Positions 1 to 9,976 of a stretch of 64,000 bases of DNA are shown piece by piece. The stretch lies in the NCBI GenBank assembly GCA_018296165.2, contig JACKQL020000017.1, positions 930,001 through 994,000 of the forward strand, read 5' to 3'. The stretch comes from Termitomyces sp. T153. Taxonomy: Eukaryota; Basidiomycota; Agaricomycetes; Agaricales; Lyophyllaceae. The position numbers were made by a program, and so were the translations under genes. The notes beneath the pieces were generated by a model. That model did not search any database and was not told the origin of the DNA. It worked only from the letters and a program-made list of their open reading frames with translations. Position 1 is the first letter of the stretch. Every line of letters begins with the position of its first letter.

Positions 1-162
1 AAGTCTCATAGTCACTAAAATCTTGTGCAAAGGTCATGTCATTCCAGACCTTGGGGCTAGGCCTCATGTGCTAAGTGTGGTGACTTGCCATGTTGAAATA
101 GTCAGCTGCTACTCAGTCCAAAATTGCCAAAATTGATGGTCAGCAACAAATGTGTCTTATCA
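1..162 (+). repeat. 3' end fragment of an LTR inserted in a retrotransposon pol gene
   Basis: This stretch matches the last part of the LTR at 6532-7484 and the end of the LTR-like insertion at 61429-62538: the shared run from 'cactaaaat' through 'ccagacctt' to the terminal 'gtcttatca'. It ends at 162 in ...TCTTATCA, the same terminus as the other two copies, and is followed at once by reverse-transcriptase coding sequence. It therefore looks like the right end of an LTR (solo or of a complete element) nested inside an older chromovirus. The left part lies outside the window. It is CpG-free like its surroundings. Confidence 0.65.
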
Positions 163-2690
163 GTGTAGAGTGTCTTGGTCATGTAATTGACTCACAGGGT
201 ATACACCCTGATATGGAGAAGTTGAATAGGATTCAGGAGTGGCACACTCCTAAAACCTACAACAATATCCAATGGTCTGTCAGATTAGTGAACTACATTG
301 GGAATTTTCTGCCTGATGTCTCTGCATACACTAGGCTATTAATGGCCATGATGCAGAATGGGTTGCCATTTCACTGGTGACCTATTCACCTACAGTGCTT
401 TGACATAATCAAGGGGATCTGTGCCAAATCCAGTAATATACCCAATTGATCCTTGACACAAGGATCCCATCTGGCTGATCTGCAACACCTCAAAGATAGG
501 CATTGGAGTGATGTAGGGACAAGGTCCAAGCTGGCAGAAATGTTAGCCAGCTGGATTTATGTCTAAAAAGTTCACCAATGCACAGCAAAATTATGCCATG
601 CATGAGCTAGAAACTTTGGCTCTTCTAGAAGCCCTCCTCAAGTGGGAGGATAAGCTTCTGGAGTACAAGTTCCATGTGATAACAAATCATAAGGCTCTTG
701 AGTTCTCCAAAACTCAACAGAATCTGTCACAACATCAATGACAGTGGACAGACTATATATTGAGGTTCAATTTTGACATCATGTATGTAAAAGAAGAGCT
801 CAATAAGGTAGCAGGCTGTTTATCCTGCTACTTTGAGCGTAAATCTCCTTGAGATATACACCACATCTATAACTACATCTGCACAGATGCCCCTATTGAC
901 CCTGAAGTGGATGATTTGCCCCCTATGCACATGCAAGAAATGCAAGTGCAACTGGATTAGATATGTGCTCTCCACAATGGATCTAGCCATAGAAGAAGGC
1001 AAGTGTGCAATCATTACAAAATTTGTGATGAGGAAGCACAAGTACTTGCCACTTATAATGACAGCAGTGGAGATTCAGCCCAAGCTCAGCATGGGTCTGA
1101 TACTAAAGGGGACAAGGTTGATATGCCTCTTGGAGAAGCCATCCTAGGGATGGCCCAGTCTCTGCAGCCCCAAGAGAGGACAGACAGGGAATTCCTCAAT
1201 CAAATCCAATCATGGTATGGCAAAGACAAGCTCTTTGCTGAAATCCTGAATTGACCAAAAGACTATAAGTCCTTCCATCTACAGGATAAGCTCATTTGAA
1301 CTACCAACCTCTTGGGCCATGAGGTGCTGTGTATACCCTGTGATTGAGAGTTGGTAACCAGTGTGCTTGAGCAAGCACACAATGTACTGGAACATTTTGG
1401 CACTCAAAGAATGACAGAATATATTTGTTATTGGTATTGGTAGCCAACAGTAGTTGCAGATGCTTGCACATTCTGTACCACTTGTCAGCTCTGTCAGGCA
1501 CTTGTCAGCTCTGTCAGTGGGCAAAAGAAAGCAATCAGCTCCCTTCAGGGAAGTTACATTCCCTGCCCATGCCTGTAAAACCCTGGGATTCAATAGGGAT
1601 GGACCTTATAAGTCTGTTCCCTGAATCAAAAGGGTATAACTACCTGTGGATAGTTATATGTTGGATGACAAGCATGGTGCACCTTATCCCAGTGCACACT
1701 ACCATGACAGCATTGCAGCTGTCCTGGATTTATATGCACAAGATTGTGAGGCTATATAGCCTTCCAAGCTCAATTATCAGCAAATGAGACTCAAAGTTCA
1801 TGTCAAATGGTAGCATGAACTGCACAAGCTGTTAGGAGCAAAGCTCCTAATGTCTACATCATTTCATCTGCAGACAGATGGTCAAACTAAATGTGCCAAT
1901 AGGAACATCAGTCAGATCCTTTGTATAGTGGTACGACTAGACCAAGCAGACTGATTAAGTCAAATAGACTTAACAGAGTTTGCAATAAATGTGAGTATCT
2001 CTGAGACAACATGCTTTGCACCATTCAAGTTGAATGGTGGATACATGCCATTGATAATATGGGAAATTAGGTCAGATGCTGTGATTCCAAGAGGGATTCA
2101 GCAGTTCGCCTGCCAAGCTCTAGAGAACTTGGCAGCAGCTCATGATGCAATTATTGAGGCATGCATCTTTCAGACATGCTTGGCCAACTTGTGTTGCAAG
2201 CCTGACTCTAAGCTAGAGAAAGGTGCTTTGGTGTACTCTTTGACAAAGAATCTTAACCTTCCTAAAGGCAGAGCAAGAAAGCTCTGCCCAAAGTGGGTTG
2301 GTTCATATAAGATTCTGAAGGCCTACACTGAGACCTCCAATTATCAGTTGGAGTTGCCTATAGCACTACAGGAACAAAGGATACATCCTAAGTTCCATGT
2401 GTCACTGCTGCATCCATATAAGGCCAGCAATGATGCGCTGTTTCCCAACAGGGTGATGCCAGAGCCTTACAACTTTGGTGCCCCAGACAATCAAGAATAG
2501 TTTATTGATAACCTAGTAGGTCATCATTGAGATGGTAAGAACCTTGAGTTTAAGGTTTGTTGGAGCCTTGGGGACACCACTTGGGAGTTCCTCATAACCT
2601 GCAAGGACCTGGTGGCCCTTGACAGGTATTTGGAGTTGCAGGGCATGCAGCACCCTATGCAGTTGGCTAGAAGATCTAAGTCATCTTGAA
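163..2690 (+). pseudogene. Degenerate Ty3/gypsy chromovirus pol (RT, RNase H, integrase, chromodomain)
   Basis: Three-frame reading gives the usual chromovirus order. At 165-380 is the end of reverse transcriptase (LGHVIDSQGIHPDMEKL, then a connection region). At 559-830 is RNase H (KKFTNAQQNYAMHELETLAL, VITNHKALEF, FNFDIMYVKEELNKVAG). At about 1375-1800 are the integrase zinc-finger and core region (HFGTQRMTEY, CTFCTTCQLC, PWDSIGMDLI). At 1991-2500 is the integrase C-terminal part (ALVYSLTKNLNLPKGRARKL, LCPKWVGSYKI, IHPKFHVSLLHPYK). At about 2500-2690 is a chromodomain-like tail (FKVCWSLGDTTWEFL, DLVALDRYLELQG). The frame is broken by many stops and shifts, including a 20-bp tandem duplication at 1479-1518. 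Several stops stand where CGA or CAG codons are expected. The gag, protease and catalytic YxDD parts are outside the window or replaced by the LTR at 1-162. It cannot be functional. Confidence 0.9.
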
Positions 2691-2809
2691 TCAGTCCAGA
2701 ATTTTGATAGGCCACTCTTTCAGCAGCCATCAACAATTATGTCAGCCAATTTTTTGGGTGAGTGCAAAGTCCAACTGAAGTTTGTCTTCTTCTACATTGT
2801 TAGTGCTAC

Positions 2810-5800
2810 ATGCTAACTTTACTTGAAAATCCTTGCCCCATGGGCAAGAAAGAAAAATGGCTAGGTGAGGTGGATGTAGATCCACCAGGTTATTCAGTGA
2901 GCTCTGGACAGAGCTCAAGAGGGGGAGGATCAGGGAGTAGCTTGCTCCCTAGCTTTGGTAGCTTTGCTGCATTGGCAGGAGGCTTGGTGCCAAGGGACAT
3001 AGCATCCTCAACAATGAGAAGAGTGGCCCCAGCTCTAAGGAATATGAGGCCCATGAGTGAAGAACTATCAGCAGTGCTAGGAGATGTGGCCCCACCTAAC
3101 TACACACTAGCAATGCAGCAGTCACCAGTGTAGGGACATGGCTTGCTCCTGCAACAAGGCAAAGCAGGCAGAGGGCATGGAAGACCATTGTTCCCCCCTC
3201 AGGAAGCAGGTAGAGGATGTGGAAGACCACCAGCTCCCTCTCAGTTTAAATTTGGATATCCTGTGGCTGCACAATAGTATGATCCCAGGAGTTCCAGCAG
3301 TATATAATGCCACAATTTGTTGTGGCCCCACCTTCAGTGGCTGGCCCTGGCCATACAATGGGTACAGCAGGTCAACAATGACCTGCCACTATATTGTTAC
3401 AAGTAGAGATTTTTGTCTCTGCATCATTCTTAGCAGAAGTGATGGAAGTTGATGACAAAGGCCCAGAGTTGATTATGGCTCTAATACAGTCATTGGCACC
3501 TCCTCAGCAGTTGTATCTGCCATTGCCTATTGGGGTGTGTCCCTCAGACATGCCTTCTTCATTGTCAAGTGCATTGGGGTGACCAGCAGCCACCTCAACT
3601 AGCAAAGGAAAGGGCAAGGCAACTGCAACATTGCCATCTACACTGGCACAGAGGAGTAGCACTCCCTTGTTGACTGCCTGGAAGATAGACGAGTGATGCT
3701 TTTCTATGAAGGAGAAGAGCAAGGGCAAAGCAAAAGAGCCTGAGCCTTTGAATGCTGGAGATAAAGAAATTGCTCACCTGCTCCAGTGGCTTCACAAAGC
3801 TAGAGTTCCAGAGGACATTGGTGCTAAGATCCTTGACAACTCTGTAGTGCAGCTAGCACTAGCTCAAGTTCTGAATGAACTTGATATTGTTTAAAATCAA
3901 AGGGATGAGGCCTGGGCAGACCTTTTCATTCAGCATTGGGGAAGGGCAAGTGTGTAGCCTCTCCTCCTAACCTCCCAGAAGCAAAGAAGGCTCATACTGA
4001 GCCTTCTGCATTTGTCGAGGGATCCTCAACTCAGAGGGTGCTACTTATGCCCTATGATGATGTAGTGCCTGCCGGTGATGGCCAGAGAATGAATGAGTGC
4101 TCTGATTTCAAGGCAGCATTGCCCACTGCTGGGCCATCAAAAGCTAGTGGTGGCTCAAGTGAAGCCATCAAAACCAGCAGCAACTAAGGAGGGAACATCA
4201 AGGCCCTCCACAAAACAAGCTGGTACTGTGAAGCCAGCTGTTGCATCAACAGGGGCAGATGACTCTATAGTTGTCACCACTCTGATTGCCTTTCCAGCAA
4301 ATGTTCCTCAGGGAGCAGAAGCTGGCCTGATTGAGGTCCTCAGATCAAGAACCTATGTTATGCATAGTGCACTTCCTCAGGAGTTTAGGCCACCAGTGCA
4401 ATGAGATCCTCATAACAAAGAATTCTTCATCACCCAGCAGTCAGCTGCCCAAGCAATGGCAGGTGTTTCAGTGGCATCTGACTTGGATAGTGATGATGAT
4501 GATGTTTCTATGTATCTTGGACACATATCTTGGACAGTAATTCCAATAACAACACTACTGAGCATTGTTGCAAAGAGTGGCACAACACTAACACCAAATG
4601 GCTATTAGCCATTGATGCTGAGAAGTCTAAGTTGAACCTCAAGCATCTAAGTGATACAGTGCTTGGCCTCCTACCAGATGGCTGGGATACCACATTGGTT
4701 TGCAGGTGCTTTGAGCACTAGAATGACTTCAGGGGTATTCTACACCCCAACTTCTACTGGTCACCAACAACCAATGCAGTTTTTGTTGGTGACAAAGTGG
4801 TCTTTGCCCACTCCACTAAGATGGTGGGGATATCTCACATATATGCTATGAATTACTGTACCAATGGGCTCCCCAAGGGATGCCCAGAAATCCTGAGCAG
4901 ATCTGACTAATCCTGAAGCTCATTTGGGTTAGCAGATTAATGTTTACAATGAGGGAGTGAATTCATGCTGCTCTCCTCCTTCAGGAGTTCCATCAGATCT
5001 CCTTCTATACAGCTCCAGTCTTGAGAGACTGGGCCATGTGGCAGGTTATGGAGCTAACCCCAGCAGAGTTGGAAACATCTCTGCCTAAAGGAGACCATTA
5101 TTGGATACCAGTCCCCTTACCTTCATGTTCATTGGCCATGCTTGGCTACACAGATAACAATATGCAAGGAGTAGGACTTAATCAAGTCCTAATCAGCTGT
5201 CACTCTAACATTGATGCATGGGCACAGTACATCCTGCACCATGGCCATCCAGGCATATCCATCAATGCCTCATTGTGTGTAGACCAACATTTGGTCTTCA
5301 GTTACATTTTAGGTTGGGCACTGGCCCCAACTACTCTGCATGCACAAACAGCCTATATGAGGCTGTTTGCTATGGTGGCTGCTCAGCCATGTCCCTATTG
5401 AGAGGCAGTTGACAATTACCAATCCAGTGTAGGGGAGTTTAATCCAATTACATCCTACACTTTCACTCTGCATAGGCTGCAAGTGCTGCCTATGCAAATC
5501 AACAATTTGAGTGAGATGGAGGTGATATGTCACCTCCTGGCCAACTGTGTGCCTCCCTCCTGGGTGAATCACACATATACCTATGGCATACACTTCTTCA
5601 ATCACCATTGGTCCAGGAGTGCAATTCACATAGACTTGTTCATGTGGGTTGACAATGAATGCCATTGTCAACTCCAAACCATTGGGGTACCCCCTGCAGT
5701 ACAGGGGTACAATGGGTGGTATATCCCCACTGCTGATGACTGGGAGCACTTCTGCATGCCCCTCCATATCCATGAGAGCAAAGGCCACTCTCCTCTTGAT

Positions 5801-6270
5801 GCAGCTGAATGGCTGTGCTAGGATGAGAGAGTATCTTCACTCACCTCTTGCACTGACCTGCAGAGACAGTGAGAGCCTCACTGGCCACTGCAGAGGAGCC
5901 TTTGTTAGTGGCTCATTCTGCAAGTGCAGCTCCAACTGAGGAGGGGCCTTTGTCATCAGTGGCTGGAGTCACTACCAACCCAGCATTGAGCTCTGGTGCA
6001 TCTTCAGAGGATGCACCTTCAGAAGAGTCCATGGAATTGGACTACATTGACAATTCTGTGTTGACCATGGATGCCCAACCAGTGACAACTCCACAAGTCA
6101 TCCCCAGCCCCATGGAAGTGGTGGTAGCAACTAACATTGCTACTCCTACTGCCCCTGAAGCTGGAACAAGTGGCTCCAGTGATATGGCTAATGCTGTATT
6201 GGAGCACTGGGCAGACATCATGAGCAGCAAGGAAGTAGAGGCCTCAGAGATAAATGAATGAGCTGGGTGA
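2810..6270 (+). pseudogene. Degenerate unrecognised ORFs between chromodomain and 3' LTR
   Basis: A chain of plus-strand open segments (2810-3133, 3394-3582, 3706-3894, 3936-4187, 4093-4404, 4651-4851, 5021-5401, 5483-5821, 5869-6261) forms an interrupted reading of more than 1000 codons. Composition changes along it: Gly/Ser/Pro-rich first (GQSSRGGGSGSS), then Lys/Glu-rich (EKSKGKAKEPEP), an Asp run (DLDSDDDD), a Trp/His/Tyr-rich segment near 5000-5800 (WAQYILHHGHPGISI), and a Ser/Thr/Glu-rich tail. I see no CCHC knuckle, protease DTG or envelope motif and recognise no family. It ends about 250 bp before the polypurine tract and 3' LTR, so it sits where an env-like or accessory ORF would be if one element spans 163-7484. 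Alternatively it is a separate element or captured gene. Confidence 0.5.
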
Positions 6271-6518
6271 GCCACTATTGGAGCTCACATAAACATGATC
6301 AATACATGTGGGCCCTAGTAGCCCACATTTCTCACTCAGTACAGTTGGACAGCATGCTGAGATATATTTTGTCCATGTAGAATTGTTTGATTCTAGCACA
6401 GAGAAACATAGGAATTTGTACTCAAATTCTGGTGCACACTCTTGGGTGGGATGCTGTATCCCACCCTTTCTCTTTCATTTACTTTGTTTGTCATTGGAAG
6501 TGAGTCTGTTGACAAACT

Positions 6519-6531
6519 CAAAAGGGGAGTA
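6519..6531 (+). other. Polypurine tract before the 3' LTR
   Basis: The purine run 'aaaaggggag' followed by 'ta' lies immediately upstream of TGTAATGGAG, a TG-starting LTR boundary. A PPT directly abutting the 3' LTR primes plus-strand synthesis in LTR retrotransposons. Its presence supports plus orientation for the element, in agreement with pol. Confidence 0.6.
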
Positions 6532-7484
6532 TGTAATGGAGCACCCATTACTTGATTCACCTTTCTCTATTAATTCTATTATTCTTTAATGATATGGATA
6601 GCATTACATAATGCTATCCCTAAAAGTACTATACATTTACTTATGCAAAGCAGTGCCTTACTTCATACTTTGTAGACAGAACTATCAACTAGTTTTGACT
6701 TATGGAGTGTGAAATGTAAGCTATGTGAACCATAATGGAAACATTACAAGAAAAGAGCATTTCTGACATCAATACCTGAAGTGTAGATACCATTGAAGTA
6801 TGTTTGTAAGCTTGACAAGAAAATGATAAGTCAGAAATCACATGACTGTTAATATATCCCTTTTGGAGGAGGCAGTGTTGTTGCCAAGTAATGTCACTAT
6901 TGGTTGTTGCTAAGAAAGGTCTTGGCCTTGTTGTTCTAGATCCAAAGTCCAGACTCCACATGCTGCAGTTCATGATCCATAAGTCTTGTGGTCACTAAAA
7001 TCCTGTGTAAAGGCTACATTGTTCCAGACCTTGAGGCTAGACCTCAGTGCTAAGTGTTATGACTTGTACCAGGTCATGTACAATATAATCAGCTGCTGTC
7101 ATTCTAGATCCAAAGTCCAGACTCCACATGCTGCAGTTCATGATCCATAAGTCTTGTGGTCACTAAAATCCTGTGTAAAGGCTACATTGTTCCAGACCTT
7201 GAGGCTAGAGCTCAGTGCTAAGTGTCATGACTTGTACCAGGTCATGTACAATATAATCAGCTGCTGTCGTTCTAGATCCAAAGTCCAGACTCCACATGCT
7301 GCAGTTCATGATCCATAAGTCTTGTGGTCACTAAAATCCTGTGTAAAGGCTACATTGTTCCAGACCTTGAGGCTAGACCTCAGTGCTAAGTGTCATGACT
7401 TGTACCAGGTCATGTACAATATAATCAGCTGCTGTCCAATCAGAAATGCTGAAAACAGTGCTCAGTGACAAGTGGGTCTTATCA
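6532..7484 (+). repeat. 3' LTR of the chromovirus-like element
   Basis: It starts TGTAATGG directly after the polypurine tract and ends TCTTATCA, the same terminus as the LTR fragments at 1-162 and 61429-62538. Similarity to the copy at 62125-62538 begins near 6745 ('agagcat...tgacatcaatacctgaagtg') and runs to the end. The left part differs, so these may be two families with a common R-U5. About 336 bp of its length comes from two extra copies of an internal 168-bp unit. The start 'taatggagcacccatta' is itself an inverted repeat. Confidence 0.65.
6934..7437 (+). repeat. Three tandem copies of a 168-bp unit inside the LTR
   Basis: The phrase 'ttctagatccaaagtccag' begins at 6934, 7102 and 7270, exactly 168 bp apart, and the units read almost identically throughout (for example 'agacctcag' against 'agagctcag', 'gtgttatgac' against 'gtgtcatgac'). 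The related LTR at 62320-62490 and the fragment at 1-110 carry one copy only. The near identity contrasts with the decay of the neighbouring coding sequence. Confidence 0.9.
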
Positions 7485-7844
7485 ACACTTTCTCTCCTTT
7501 CCTTACAATCAGTCATATACATGCAAGCATTTTTCCCCATCATGTTCAGATGTTTCCTTTTCCTCCTACAATTGGACATATACATGCTGACATTTTCTTA
7601 ACACCTTCAGGTTTCTTTCTTGTTATGTTTTTTGGACTATGAGTGTGAGCATTGCTCTCTACCTACTTATCATCAAAAGAAAAAGCCCTGCCAATGTTTA
7701 CATTGATTCTCTCAAATTGGATAGGATTGAGCTGTATTAGTAGCCTTCAAGAACAAAGACACTGGCTGAGTAGGGGTGAGGAGCTGAGCCCTGCAGCATC
7801 CCCAAAAGTCTCAGCTGAAAATGTTATTTCCCATAAGCTCTGTT

Positions 7845-7935
7845 GTGTGAGTTCAGTGGATTGGTCACTGGTTTCATTGGGTCTTTCTTAGAACTATGCC
7901 TTTCATCCAGAAGGTTATTTGTTCAATTCCCTTTG
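7845..7935 (+). repeat. Possible tRNA-derived SINE head (decayed)
   Basis: 'ttcagtggattggtcactgg' resembles a decayed pol III A box. 'gttatttgttcaattccc' about 70 bp later resembles a T-arm/B box (GGTTCGATTCC with CG>CA). A similar pair lies on the minus strand near 63640-63720. No clean cloverleaf can be folded by eye, so this is tentative. Confidence 0.22.
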
Positions 7936-9329
7936 ATTGATGTCTGGTTCAACATTTGATGTTGACATTATCACAGGTGATTGATACAACAAGCAGTCCT
8001 GTAATTATAGTGTTTATATCAGGCTTATCTTGTGATGACAAGGGATGTTATATCATCCTGCCAGCATCAGGTGTATATATCTGCTGACTCTTTAGACTTC
8101 ATCAATGCACATGAGATATATTGGGGGATATTGTGAGATGTGGAAGATAAAATCAGCATGGAGTGCAGGGTCTTGTTCAGCACCTTTGAACATGTTTGAT
8201 GCTGAGTCTGGCTCATTGTAGAGTACAAAGGATTGTTGCTAGGGAATCAGGAAGGTGACAATATTTGTGAAGCCTTCAACTGTACTCATCAAGAATGAGT
8301 GATGGCTTGTGCTGAGCAAGACACAGCAAGTATTGACTCTCTTCAAAGAGAAGCTTCCAAAGTCTACCATGTCCAATTGCTTGAGCCTTGGCAACTGAGC
8401 CTGTAGCTTATTTTCAATGCATAGCACAATAAAGAGTACATTCAAAAAAAAACACAAAGCCTAGCTATTTCATTATCTGAGTCATGGCCCTGGACTCTAG
8501 GGTGTAGGGCTATCTTCTTTGCAGCATCACTAATCTTACAGTTGCCCATGACTTGGAGCAAGGTGGTGAGCAGAGCTTTGAATGGAGACAAAATAGCAAC
8601 AATGCTAATGAGATGACTGTGTCACACCTGTGACATGACACTTTTGAATTGTATCAAACTCTCTTTTTTCTTTTTCAGCAAGTGCCATTATTTATAAAAA
8701 TTACAAACAAAAATCATCAATGATTTACAAGTGTAAGTGGGACTTCTGATAAATTCAAACAACACATTGCTAACTTCTTGGAATTAGCCTGACAATGTAC
8801 TATAGATATTCTCAATAGTTTATGGCATGAACCACTTAGTCATTGCAAATTAGCTGTTGAAATCATGGCTTCAGGATCAGAATCAGGGTATTCTGGTGGT
8901 GTGAACACAATGTTGAGCTCAGATGATGTTTTTGTTAGTCCTGCAAAGTATGAATCTCATTGTTGTATTCCTGATGTCATTGCACAAGCTTTCAATAAGT
9001 AGGCAGAGATAATTCCTGTTTTAGATATTAGTCATACTTTGATGCTTATTTAATCACCATATATAGTATATGGCCAAATTAGACTCTCAAAAAAATCACA
9101 AACTTACTCAGTTTTAAAGCTATCAACAATAGGTCTAGACAATTGATTTATACACTAAAAAGGAGTATTTTCTCAAGACAGAAATTTGATTGGATTAGAT
9201 GTGTGGTGTCCCAAATTTTTGTTGCAATGTTGTGGTGACTGAGTGAATTGCACTATACAAATGTAAGCATGACATTCTAGGAATTTACTGTGTTAATACT
9301 AATTTTTATAATTTTCAGCATCTGAACAA

Positions 9330-9545
9330 TGTGAAGTCGGGTCTAGTTCTCAGCATTGAGTCAACAAAATACAAGGACCCAACCAAACAAAGCGAGGTTG
9401 GGTCTGGATCTCAGCATCAAGTTAACATGATACAAGGACCTAATCAAACAAGGTGAAATTGGTTCTGGATCTCAACATTTAGTTAGAATATTGAAGACCT
9501 AACCAAACAAAGTGAGGTTGAGTCTGGGTCTTAGCAAGAGATACA
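9330..9545 (+). repeat. Imperfect tandem repeat, period about 61 bp
   Basis: The words 'ccaaccaaacaaagcgaggt', 'ctaatcaaacaaggtgaaat' and 'ctaaccaaacaaagtgaggt' recur at about 61-bp spacing, each followed by 'tgg..ctgg(a/g)tct(c/t)agca'. There are about 3.3 copies. The copies differ largely by transitions, and the one CpG ('aaagcgagg') is 'aggtgaaa' or 'aaagtgagg' in the others. Function unknown. Confidence 0.7.
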
Positions 9546-9976
9546 GGACCATGCCAAAGGTATGGACCATAGTTTGTTGTCAATATGTGGGGTAACAATG
9601 CACTGTGACCATCATGCCCCAGGTAGCAACAGAAAAGGAAGTTATTGCTCCATACACCTGTTTGTTGGACCATCTCAGCCATAATTGAGTGAAGAGTCTT
9701 AAGATTTCCATTTTCAGTATATGCAAGACATCACAATCTTAGGGCAAGATACGGAAGAGAATGATACAGTAGGAGATATCACACCGATGCAGGTTGATAA
9801 CGGACAAACTATTTTCAGTGAAAGAATATAGGATTGACATGAATAATGGAAGGTAGATCTATCACCACGCTCATAGGCTGCGGAGAGAAGAATAACAAAG
9901 AAGGAAGGTGGAGCCGCCACGTCGAGCTAAAGATAGACTTCTTCACTCATCAAGCAGCTGCGTCTTTCGAAATGGA

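Larger units (their letters stand above)
7485..9750. other. CpG-starved intergenic repeat debris, no gene
   Basis: About 2.3 kb of AT-rich, nearly CpG-free sequence between the LTR and the first CpG-normal DNA near 9.75 kb. No open frame exceeds about 80 codons and none resembles a protein I know. It contains a tRNA-like segment near 7845-7935 and a 61-bp tandem repeat at 9330-9545, described separately. Confidence 0.6.

Noticed and set aside
5309..5788. 159-codon minus-strand frame
   Set aside because: Shadow of the decayed plus-strand segments. No motif, and the surrounding orientation is plus.
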